Below are positions 55,481-64,000 of a stretch of DNA of 64,000 nt, in pieces; position 1 is the stretch's first letter, and every line of letters begins with the position of its first letter. The notes beneath the pieces were generated by a model. That model made no database searches, was not told the DNA's origin, and worked only from the letters and a program-made list of their open reading frames with translations. Origin of the DNA: Nomascus leucogenys (lineage: Eukaryota; Chordata; Mammalia; Primates; Hylobatidae); the NCBI RefSeq assembly GCF_006542625.1, contig NC_044384.1, forward strand, positions 24,985,928-25,049,927, written 5' to 3'. Both the position numbers and the translations under genes were made by a program.

Positions 55481-56518
55481 ACTTTTGATGTAGATTCATG
55501 GATTTTCTAATTATGCATGAAACAAAATTCTGATTTACCTTAGTGAAGCAGTTCTTAATACACCATGGTATTAAAAATGAATGAAACCCAGGATGTTTGC
55601 TTTCCTTGGGTGTCACACAATGGAGAGATGTTTACTGGGGTCTGTGTGACTTTAAAGCCCAAGGAATAAGCCATTGACAGAGTAAAGCTACCGAGAAATA
55701 ATTTGGGCAGGACAATGCAGTCGCTCTATTTATGTATGGTGATTTCACTTTCAGGGCAAGCAGCAGTGGCATAACCCTGAGGCAATCAGCACCCCAATTC
55801 ATCAGGATGCTGGGATGAAAGCTTTGTAGATCCTGAATTTGCCCAACAACCTGCTGAATGCTTTTCCAAATTGTCCCTATCAATCGGTAAGATTCGTTAA
55901 TAGGAAGAAGCCTGGGATCTATTTCCAGGATGGAAGATTGCCTTTTCCGTCTACATAAAGCTGTTTAAATGATATCCCATGGTTTTTATAGCAGGTATAC
56001 TTAATTCATAATGTTCAAGGAAGAATCCCTTAGGCAAAACATTGTGCATAAAACCGTGAGGAGTCAATGGAGATAATTATACAAGTAGCTACTGGCAAGA
56101 CAATTTGTCACAGCAGCACGGAGGCTAACCTTAGGTTGGACATGGTTGTTAAGAAAATCATTGAAATGGATATTGTAGAAATGGGAAGTCACTGGAACAT
56201 TTAAGAAAATGATGAAGAATACAATTATTACTTTTAGTCTCAATGTCTTAGATGTGTGATATTATCTTTGGGTAATCAAATAAGAATAATCATAAAGTCA
56301 TTAAAATGACTGATAATTTTCTATCAATAAATTGTAATGCTATATTGTTGAATGATGTAATTCACAGGAGAATGTGTTTACTCATATTTTTGAATGATTT
56401 ACTTTGATCAGTAAAGTTATGTGACTATACACAAAACAGAGTAAAAAATACTTTTATAGAACAAAATTCTTTTTTTGTTTTAGAAAATTTCTGTAGTAAT
56501 TCAGATGGCCCTTAACTG
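55481..56518. other. Unique sequence, repeat-free
   Basis: No family recognised. An 83-codon minus-strand frame (55632-55883) has no domain I recognise. Confidence 0.4.
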
Positions 56519-56542
56519 AAAAAAAAAAAAAAAAAAAAAAAA
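56519..56542 (+). repeat. Isolated (A)n run, 24 bases
   Basis: A homopolymer run without a recognisable retroposed body upstream. No TSD seen. Confidence 0.85.
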
Positions 56543-56779
56543 GACTCAAATACATTGGGCCACTTTGGCTTTTGACCCTGGGTTTTTCCTCCTCGGTAAT
56601 GTCTCTCTACATAGGACAAAATAATTGGGTAAAGCAAACAGAATATGGATGCAAGTATCCTTGTCTTTGGCTTGTCTGAGAGTAGATTTGTAAATGAGGA
56701 GGCAGAATGTTGGAACATTCAGAAGGCTGAAAAATGCTCTGAAGTTTAGCTTTGCCCAACCCCACATCATCTCTTGTTC

Positions 56780-57240
56780 CATGTGCCACACTGGCTTTTT
56801 CAGTGCTTTAGATCTACCAAGTTATTTCCCATGTTACAACTTTGCATGCAGCTCCCTCTGCCTACAATGATTTTAAACTTCACATCCATGGGCCTTCTCA
56901 TCCTCTATGTCTTGGCTTAAATGTCACCCTTTCAGGGAGGTCTTTTCTGAATCTCCCCCCATCTAAAACCCCTCATGTGCATGTTTTTTATTTTCTATTC
57001 TCATATACTGTTTGTTTCCTTCGCAGAAGTTACCATGACTAAAAAGCATTTAGCTTTTGTTGTTTCTTAATGTTTTGATCATTTGTCTCTTTCTGTCTTT
57101 CCCACTATTCTTTACAGCCTACGAAGGCAGGATCCATGTATTTCTTATTCACTATTACATCTTTGGCATGCAATAGAGATTGTAGAGATGGTGGATACTC
57201 CATTTACACAGGCTAAATGAGTGGATTAAATTGGATGAAT
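56780..57240 (+). mobile_element. L2 LINE 3' end, plus strand
   Basis: GCTTAAATGTCACCCTTTCAGGGAGGTCTTTTCTG, CTACGAAGGCAGGATCCATG and TTGGCATGCAATAGAGATTG follow the L2 3' coding end and UTR (CAAATGTCACCTCCTCAGAGAGGCC, GAGGGCAGGGAC). No coding capacity. Confidence 0.75.
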
Positions 57241-57689
57241 AGTTTGGTCTGAATTAGGGAAGAGGACTAACTCAGACAGTCAATATCTCTTCAACCAATA
57301 CGTTAGGGTAGGCTAATTAGGCTATGATAAAAAATAGTTGCAAGCACATTATGACTTAACGCGATATAAGTTTGTTTCTCACTCATGAAACAGCAAGGGT
57401 GGGGGTGGTGTTCTAAGTCAATGGGGGTGAGGGCTGAGTAGCTACATCAACTCTGACATCACAAATGACTCCAAGCTTACAGCAGGGTTTCCCAGTCAGC
57501 CAGAAGGGATGAGCACACCAAGGAGCGTGCATGGGAGATGTTCAGGGGCTCAACTTGCAAGTGGTGTGCACCATTTCTGCTTGCTGGGACTCAGTTGCAT
57601 GGCAACCTTGGCTGCAAATAATACTGGGCAATCTAGTATAGTTGCCTTTTCTCAAACATTTTGGGTCAGCATGAGAAAAAGTGGGGATT
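57241..57689. other. Possible very old interspersed repeat
   Basis: AAGTTTGTTTCTCACTCATG, CAAGTGGTGTGCACCATTTC and CAGTTGCATGGCAACC remind me of an old mammalian repeat that I cannot name. No ends are visible. Confidence 0.3.
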
Positions 57690-57990
57690 CTTTTATTTAT
57701 TCATCTGGCAAATGCCTGTTATAGGTCTGTCTTTATAAACATGAATGGATCCCTCCCCAAAAGAGCTTATGGACCAGCAGGAAAATATATGTGTAAATAA
57801 TGAATAGCAGTGTACTATGACACATACTTTGATAAAGCTATCTATGAGTGCTGGGTGAGCACATACCAAAAGTAGAAGACATCAAAGAGGAGTTGTAATT
57901 TGAGTCAGGGTATGGCACATGAACATAGTTCTCCAGGTGGAATAAGAAGTAATGGTGAGAAGAATGTTAAACGTAGTGTTGCAGAATTTC
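57690..57990 (-). mobile_element. Possible L2 fragment, minus strand
   Basis: TATTTATTCATCTGGCAAATGCCTG, AACATGAATGGATCCC and AAGAGCTTATGGACC fit the reversed L2 3' UTR (CATTTATTGAGCGCCTAC, then GGAGCTTAC). Confidence 0.45.
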
Positions 57991-58691
57991 AAATTGCAAT
58001 GTTCTGGTACTAAATATTTTAAGTAAATGTAATTAATACAAGGTAAACATTAAAATATTATATATTTCTTAGTGTAAACATAATTATGAAACTTTCTAAA
58101 TAGGCTGTGCTGTCTATTATAGTCTATAGAGTATGAAATTTGGAAGGGCATGAAATAGAGTGTTTCAAATAAAAAAATCCAACCCCCTGGGCAAGGCCAA
58201 AGATAATAATCAGAATTTTTTAAATAAACTTTCTGAATAAACTTTATTTGACATTATACATTCTGCTTTTGCATCATCACTTAGGAAATATGTTGCAGTG
58301 CAATTGGATTCACTCAGGTCATTCTCAAATATTAATTACATCAATACCCATTTCTAAGGATTGGGGGAAACAATAGGGGTCTACCAGGTAAAAAATGGTC
58401 CCCGATGACTTAGAAAAAAACTAAACTTGTGCTGCTTTTATTACCAATGGGCTCGTCAGGGAAAAGCCAAGATAAAATGTCATCACAGAAAGAGAATTAA
58501 CATAAAATTGTTGAGTAAAATCAAACTATATGACAAGCATATGTTGTTAATATTTTGTGTTTTTTACATTACTCTAGCAGAGCAGGCTGGAAAAGGACGC
58601 AGATGATGAAACAGAAAAAAAAAATACAGGTGATAAGCGCTATAAAAGGAGACGGGTACAGGGTGCTAGACCAGCAAAAAGGAGAAAGAAA
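57991..58691. other. Unique sequence
   Basis: No family recognised. Confidence 0.4.
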
Positions 58692-58702
58692 ATGCTGCTT
58701 TG

Positions 58703-59097
58703 GGCCAGGCATGGTGGATCATGCCTCTAATCCCAGCACTTCGGGAGGCTGAGGCAGGTGGATTGCCTGAGCTCAGGAGTTCAAGAGCAGCCTGAACAAA
58801 ATAGTGAAACCTCATCTCTACCAAAAACACAAAAAATTAGCTGGGCATGGTGGGGTGTGCCTACACTCCTACCTACTCGGGAGGCTAAAGTGGAAGGACC
58901 ACTTAAGCCAAGGAGGCAGAGGTTTCAGTGAGCCAAGATAGTACCAGTGCACTCCAACCTGGGTGATAGAGTGAGACCCTGTCTCAGAGAAGAGAAGAGA
59001 AGAGAAGAGAAAAGAGAAAAAAGAGAAAGCAAAGCAAAGGAAAGGAAAGGAAAGGAAAGGAAAGGAAAGGAAAGGAAAGGAAAGGAAAGGAGAGAAC
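58703..59097 (+). mobile_element. Alu SINE, sense, with long AG-rich tail
   Basis: Alu head GGCCAGGCATGG; diverged body. TSD ATGCTGCTTTG at 58692-58702 and 59098-59108. The A tail has become a ~110-bp purine microsatellite. Confidence 0.95.
58985..59094 (+). repeat. (AGAGA)n/(AAAGG)n pentanucleotide microsatellite
   Basis: Starts with AGAGAAG units, then AGCAAAGCAAAGG, then about ten or more near-perfect AAAGG units. It is the expanded tail of the preceding Alu. The Lys/Glu/Arg-rich frame here is the repeat in translation. Confidence 0.95.
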
Positions 59098-59170
59098 ATG
59101 CTGCTTTGGCAGGTCAAGTAAGACTTCCTTGAGAATGTTGAAGGGAAGCTTTGTCCTGGAGGATGAGCAG

Positions 59171-59726
59171 TGTGATGGTTAATATTAAGTGTCAAGTTGA
59201 TGGATTGCAGGATGTAAAGTATTGTTCCTGAATGTGTCTGTGAGGGTGTTGCCAGAGATTAACATTTGAGTCAGTAGACTGGAAGAAGAGGACCCACTCT
59301 CAATGTGGGTGGGCAGCATCCAATCGGCTGCCAGCGTGGCTAGAAAAAGCAGGCGGAAGAAGGTGGGAGAAACTGAGTTGCTAAGTCTTCTGGTTTTCAT
59401 CTTTCTCCCGTGCTGGGTGCTTCCTGCCCTTGAATATCAGACTCCAGGTTCTTTGGCCTTTGGACTCTTGGACTTAACACGAGTGGTTTGCTGGAGGATC
59501 TTGGGCCTTTGGCCACAGACTCAAGGCTGCACTGTTGGCTTCCCTACTTTCAAGGTTTTGGGACTCGGACCCATCCACCACTGGCTTCCTTGCTCCTCAG
59601 CTTGCAGATGGCCTATCGTAGGACTTGACCTTGTGGTCCTGTGAGTCAATTCACCTTAATAAACTCCCTTTCATATATACATATATCCTATTAGTTGTGT
59701 CCCTCTAGAGAACCCTGACTAATACA
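59171..59726 (+). mobile_element. ERVL-type solo LTR (MLT2-like), 556 bp
   Basis: Starts TGTGATGGTTAATATTAAG and ends GAACCCTGACTAATACA, flanked by the perfect 5-bp TSD AGCAG (59166-59170 and 59727-59731). AATAAA lies at 59658-59663. Contains CAATGTGGGTGGGCAGCATCC and CTCCAGGTTCTTTGGCC blocks known from MLT2-like LTRs. No internal sequence, so a solo LTR. Its first ~100 bp reappear at 60747. Confidence 0.88.
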
Positions 59727-60112
59727 AGCAGGAAGTAGGAAGGTAAAGAATTGGGAAGAGGGAATATTTGATGAGGGAAGAAAAGGAAATGTGGGAAAAC
59801 GTGTGCAAGGCCTTGGAGGAATGTTGCCAGTGCTGCAATGGAATAGAAAAAAATGTATAAAGTGCCATCTTCCAGCTTCTGTGGAAACACATACCCTCCC
59901 CATATCAAAGAACCTATGTTAATCACAGGCAGAATTAGAGACGGAGGAAGATTGGAGACCTGGGCAGCACTCAGAACCCCTTGGAGGGTCAGGAGAAGGA
60001 GAAATGATAGTGCAGAGGGCAGTGGTTCTCAAGATCTTTTCACCCTAAAGTTTATTGAGGATTCCAAAGTGTTCTTGTTTATGTGCATTATAGCGCTCCA
60101 ATTCACCATGTT
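59727..60112. other. Unique sequence
   Basis: No family recognised; frames on both strands over 59691-60143 are unsupported. Confidence 0.4.
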
Positions 60113-60127
60113 AAAAATTAAGATGGA

Positions 60128-60415
60128 TGTCTCAGTCCTGTAATCCTAGCACTTTGGGAGGCTGAGGCAGGTGGATCACCCAAGGTCAGGAGTTCGAGAC
60201 CAGCCTGGACAACATGGTGAAACCCTGTCTCTACTAAAAATACAAAAATTAGCGAGGTGTGATGGTGCGTCCCTGTAGTCCCAACTACTCAAGAGGCTGA
60301 GTTATGAGAACCACTTGAACCCAGGAGGCAGAGGTTGCAGTGAGCCAGGATTATGCCACTGCACTCCTGCCTAGGTGACAGAGCAGGACTCTCTCTCAAA
60401 AAAAATAATAATAAC
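60128..60415 (+). mobile_element. Alu SINE, sense, 5'-truncated
   Basis: Starts inside the head at TGTCTCAGTCCTGTAATCC; tail with (ATA)n. TSD AAAAATTAAGATGGA at 60113-60127 and 60416-60430. Confidence 0.96.
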
Positions 60416-60650
60416 AAAAATTAAGATGGAAAATTTATAAAAATATGTATTTTTAATTAGTTTAAAATAATATAAATCCATTCCTTATTAACATACGTAA
60501 TGTCATTATTAACAATAACTATGTTTTCTGAAAAAACAAAACAGAAAATAGAGGGAGAGTGTTTGCAAATCTCCTTAATGTCCAGAGTAATAAAAGACAG
60601 CTGGATTCTGATGGACGCCTCTACATTTGATGTGCCTTTTACGCTGTTTT

Positions 60651-60896
60651 GGTTGAAGTAAAATGAAGAAAATCTGACTCTTAGAAATATGGAGGTGAAA
60701 ATTCCTTGAGAATGTTGAAGGGAAGCTTTGTCCTGAAGGATGAGCAGTGTGATGGTTAATATTAAGTGTCAACTTGGTTGGATTGAAGGATGTAAAGTAT
60801 TGTTTCTGGGTGTATCTGTGCCAGAGATTAACATTTGAATCTTGAAGTAAAGAGGTTGAAGTAAAATAGGAAAATCTGGCTCTTAGAAATATGGAG
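60651..60896 (+). repeat. Direct repeats flanking a local templated insertion
   Basis: The sequence starting GGTTGAAGTAAAAT and ending TTAGAAATATGGAG occurs at 60651-60694 and 60854-60896 with a few differences. Between the copies lies a 140-bp copy of 59125-59272. The pair looks like a target duplication of ~44 bp around inserted DNA. Confidence 0.85.
60702..60841 (+). repeat. Copy of 59125-59272 (unique flank plus LTR start)
   Basis: TTCCTTGAGAATGTTGAAGG to ACATTTGAATC repeats the upstream segment at about 93% identity by eye, with a 9-bp deletion (AGGGTGTTG missing). It includes the pre-insertion flank and the AGCAG target site, so it was copied after the LTR inserted. Confidence 0.92.
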
Positions 60897-61239
60897 AAGT
60901 AGTTTAAATAAGTATAAATAAGGATTTTAGATTATTGCAGATACTGTTCTGCAATTCTAAATACGCCAAAACCCCACAGGTGGTATTTCTTAAAGATTAG
61001 AACCCATGTGAAAAGTCTGAAACCTTATCAGCGAACTTTTCATCCTGTTATAGTAAATTTCATTGCTCTATATTGCATCTTTCAATGGATCTTTTACCCA
61101 TGTTTGATTTTGTAACATGATAAGTTAGGTTACTTAGAAAATATTGGCTCACTGAGTTGCGCAGATCTTTTAAATGTTGCATCATTTCATTATTGAATAC
61201 TTTAAAAAGCATATGTGACTATCGCCACCAATCTCATCT
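60897..61239. other. Unique sequence
   Basis: No family recognised. Confidence 0.4.
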
Positions 61240-61248
61240 GAAAATCCT

Positions 61249-61518
61249 ACACAAGAACAGAAAACCAAACACCACATGGTCTCACTCACAAGTGGGAGTT
61301 GAACAATGAGAACACATGGACACAGGGAGGGGAACCTCACGCATCCGGGCCTGTATGGGGGTGGGGGGCTAGGGGACGAATAGCATTAGGAGAAATACCT
61401 AATGTAGATGATGGGTTGATGGGTGCAGCAAACCACCATGGCACGTGTATACCTATGCAACAAACTTGCACATTCTGCACATGTATCCCAGAACTTAAAG
61501 TATAATTTAAAAAAAAAA
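61249..61518 (+). mobile_element. L1PA-type LINE-1, 270-bp 3' end
   Basis: Starts at the end of ORF2 (ACACAAGAACAGAAAACC), runs through the complete 3' UTR to an A tail. TSD GAAAATCCT at 61240-61248 and 61519-61527. Low divergence; inactive because of truncation. Confidence 0.95.
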
Positions 61519-61527
61519 GAAAATCCT

Positions 61528-61988
61528 TTATATTTTGAGAAACTGTAGCTCACACAGTGGTGGATACAAGTTTTCCAAAATTCAAATTTTCACTTAAAAT
61601 TTTTAAAAATTTCTGGTTATAAATACTTTCAGTTGCTTCCTACTTCCAATTTCATTTTTGAGAAAATATCTGCCAAACAACCAAATCTGGATAATCACAG
61701 TCAATTCTGTGAAAAATACAATGAGTTCAGTTGTAGTTCAATTCACAATTTAAACAATTATCCAAATGCTTCATGCCAAATACATAATGTGTACTTTCCA
61801 TTCCATCTTACAGAATCTTAAAAGGTCGTATTTTATTTACATGACCGCTCTCCAATTGCAGCCACCATCCTTGTGGTGGTGTGATGTCCTGCATTTCTCT
61901 GCTTTATCCTGATGTATTGGGCTAGGAAATGACTGTGCCACCCTACTTCCTTTATCAAGGTGCTTCAGAAAGTGGCTAACGTCCACAT
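61528..61988. other. Unique sequence
   Basis: No family recognised. Confidence 0.4.
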
Positions 61989-62009
61989 AGAAAAATATAA
62001 GCACAGATG

Positions 62010-62309
62010 TTTTTTTTTTTTTCTTTTTGAGATACAATCTCACTCTGTCGCCCAGGCTGGAGTGCAATGGCATGATCTCAGCTCACTGCAACTTCCACCT
62101 CCCAGGTTCAAGCCATTCTCCTGCCTCAGCCTCCAAAGTAGCTGGGACTACAGGCGCCTGCCACCATACCCGGCTAATTTTTTGTATTTTTAGTAGTTAT
62201 GCGGTTTCACTGTGTTAGCCAAGATGGTCTTGATTTCCTGACCTCATGATCCACCCTCCTTGGGCTCCCAAAATGCTGGGATTACAGGTGTGAGCCAAGG
62301 CACCCAGCC
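62010..62309 (-). mobile_element. Alu SINE, antisense
   Basis: Reversed Alu from a T tail to GCACCCAGCC. TSD AGAAAAATATAAGCACAGAT and AGAAAAACATAAACACGGAT (61989-62008 and 62310-62329), 20 bp with three differences. Confidence 0.95.
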
Positions 62310-62329
62310 AGAAAAACATAAACACGGAT

Positions 62330-62605
62330 TTTTTTCTTAAGCACTCTCTACAAACCTTAAGGTAGAATGAATTCAAAGTCTTCTATATTAGCATGGAATA
62401 ACTTTTCAAGGATTCAGGCTAACTTCTGAAAAGTGACCATTCTTTATGGAGAAGATAGGACAGAACTTGCATGCTTCCATCTTTGATGAAATACTCTCAT
62501 TTTTTTTCAATGTTTGAGATAATTAGTGGTGACTTCTATTTAAGACAAATTCAATGAAAATTTTTATTAGAATCCCTATTTTCTCATATTAATATAAACA
62601 GACAT
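62330..62605. other. Unique sequence
   Basis: No family recognised. Confidence 0.4.
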
Positions 62606-62621
62606 TTTAAAAGGCATTAGA

Positions 62622-62930
62622 GGCTGGGCACAGTGGCTCACACCTGTAATCCCAGCACTTTGGGAGGCCGAGATGGGCGAATCACTTGAGCCCAGGAGTT
62701 CAATACTAGCCTGGGCAACATGGCAAAACTCCATCTCTACTAAAAGTACAAAAATTAGCTGGGCATAGTGGTGCACGCCTATAGTTCCAGCTACTTGGGA
62801 GGCTGAGGTGGAGGATCACTTGAGTCTGGAGGTGGAGGTTGAATTGAGCTGAGATCATGCCTCTGCACTCCAGCCTGGGCGACAGAGTGAGACGCCATCC
62901 AAATAATAATAATATTATTATTACTATTAT
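62622..62930 (+). mobile_element. Alu SINE, sense, with (AAT)n tail
   Basis: Head GGCTGGGCACAGTGG, AluJ/S-like body; tail of AATAATAATATTATTATTACTATTAT. The flanks TTAAAAGGCATTAGA (ending 62621) and TTAAAGGCATTAGA (ending 62945) are the TSD. Confidence 0.95.
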
Positions 62931-62945
62931 TTAAAGGCATTAGAG

Positions 62946-63596
62946 AAATGCTGTGAAATATTCAATCACTCTATGCTGAATTATAACTACTCTTCCAATG
63001 AAAACAGACATTATTTAAATTATATTTTATAAAAAGAAGTCTGTAAAATGTGAATGAAATTGTAGAAAGCCCTGAAAATGTAACTTTTTGCAAATATGAA
63101 AAGGGGTGCCTAAAATTTCTCTTTTTTGTGTGTCATATAAGTGCAATAAATGCAGTAAATTTTTCTCCTTTTAATAACCTATTCTCCTTCTTGGTTAAGC
63201 TAGGAAAAGGTCTTATTTAATTGAAGGACTTTTGCTTCCATCCGCATGGTGCCTGACTGCTTGTTTCAAGTCATCAGTCCCCTTCTGGCTGATTAACTAG
63301 TCTTCTTCCTAAGCCTGAAGGGGCTGTGTCTGCTCTTGACTCAGATCCTGGATGACCTAGAACCCCACAACCCTCTCTCCACAAGTAATTATAGTAGTAT
63401 CTATCTACTCTTTTTTTTTTTTTTTCCAAGATCATTTTCAGACAGGATTATCAGAAAGATAGGATTCAGGGAAGGTCTGGCTTCCCCTACAGGAGGAAAA
63501 AGAGCTGCCACCTAATATCCAAACTGGATATCCAAAACCTGCAGGAGCCTACAGAAGTGGAGATGGAGTTATTTTCCCCAGAACCCTTCACTTAGG
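62946..63596. other. Unique sequence
   Basis: No family recognised; contains an isolated T15 run at about 63412-63426. Confidence 0.4.
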
Positions 63597-63610
63597 ACAT
63601 CATACCTTTC

Positions 63611-63949
63611 TTGTTTTTTTGTTTTTGTTTTTGTTTGGTTGTTGTTATTTGGTTGGTTGGTTTTTTTTTGAGATGGAGTCTTGCTCTGTCACCCAGGCTG
63701 AAGTGCAATGGCTCTACCTCAGCTCACTGCAACCTCCGCCTCCCAGGCTCAAGCAATTCTCCTGCCTCAGCCTCCCGAGCAGCTGGGATTACAAGCGCCC
63801 ACCACCACGCCCTGCTAACTTTTGTATTTTTAGTAGAGATAGGGTTTCACCATGTTGGCCAGGCTGGTCTCGAACTCCTGACCTCATGATCCACCCACCT
63901 CAGCTTCCCAAAGTGCTGGGACCACAGGTGTGAGCCACTGCGCCCAGTC
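63611..63949 (-). mobile_element. Alu SINE, antisense, long TG-rich tail
   Basis: A tail of GTTTTT, TTGGTTG units, then a reversed full-length Alu ending GCGCCCAGTC. TSD ACATCATACCTTTC/ACATTATACCTTTT at 63597-63610 and 63950-63963. Confidence 0.95.
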
Positions 63950-64000
63950 AACATTATACCTTTTCAGGGATAACACGTCCACATCATCTTTAAGGTGCTC

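Noticed and set aside
56400..56542. Processed pseudogene ending in the A24 run
   Set aside because: No recognisable mRNA-like body, no AATAAA just upstream and no matching TSD.
58947..59195. Charged KERKGKERKGK-type and Phe/Ser-type repeat proteins
   Set aside because: Both are the (AAAGG)n microsatellite translated on opposite strands.
1..64000. tRNA, rRNA, U6 or Y-RNA genes
   Set aside because: Scanning by eye for A/B boxes outside Alus and for snRNA or Y-RNA starts gave nothing convincing; a covariance-model scan would be decisive.

Overview
This window looks like primate, most likely human, nuclear DNA. It is AT-rich, CpG-poor and packed with interspersed repeats of the primate type. 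I count about 27 Alu SINEs by eye, including AluY-type copies with perfect target-site duplications (TSDs). There are three young-looking 5'-truncated L1 (L1PA-type) tails and many fragments of older L1M, L2 and MIR. There are solo LTRs of ERV1, ERVL and ERVL-MaLR type, and non-autonomous hAT DNA transposons. No operon-like layout, ribosome binding sites or compact reading frames are present. I find no intact protein-coding gene, rRNA, tRNA or CRISPR array. The open reading frames above 100 codons all lie in Alu, L1, L2 or similar DNA, or are not otherwise supported. The window reads as intergenic or deep intronic sequence.

Layout. 0-10 kb: unique sequence with a CpG-richer candidate exon (657-748), five Alus, an MLT1-type LTR (3570-3931), an ERV1 solo LTR with a perfect 4-bp TSD (5180-5962), a second ERV1-type LTR on the minus strand (7787-8481) and an L2 tail. 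10-17 kb: a young L1 3' end (10394-11357) beside a decayed L1M that runs from ORF1 to its 3' UTR. The L1M is broken by an inverted Alu pair and by a 456-bp insert I cannot classify. 17-26 kb: an L2 split by a THE1/MST LTR, a 0.2-kb young L1 tail, an Alu with an unusual 5' junction, two opposed L1M fragments and a 228-bp AT-rich tract. 26-30 kb: the longest repeat-poor stretch. 30-45 kb: Alu clusters, nested insertions, an L1M, an unclassified hairpin repeat pair and an Alu/LTR deletion chimaera. 45-57 kb: mostly unique sequence with a perfect hAT element, an AluY, a THE1/MST LTR, MIRs, a CRE-like and a CTCF-like site and a second candidate exon (55059-55171). 57-64 kb: L2 fragments, an Alu with an (AAAGG)n tail, an ERVL-type LTR, a local copy of that LTR's edge inserted 1.6 kb downstream, and further Alus.

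The most unusual structure is at 60651-60896. A 140-bp copy of sequence from 59125-59272, including unique flank plus the first ~100 bp of an LTR, sits between two ~44-bp direct repeats. It resembles a templated-sequence insertion and not an ordinary transposon. No new multi-gene system is visible. Repeat family names come from memory of consensus sequences and should be confirmed with RepeatMasker/Dfam. Boundaries fixed by TSDs are firm; those of ancient fragments are approximate.
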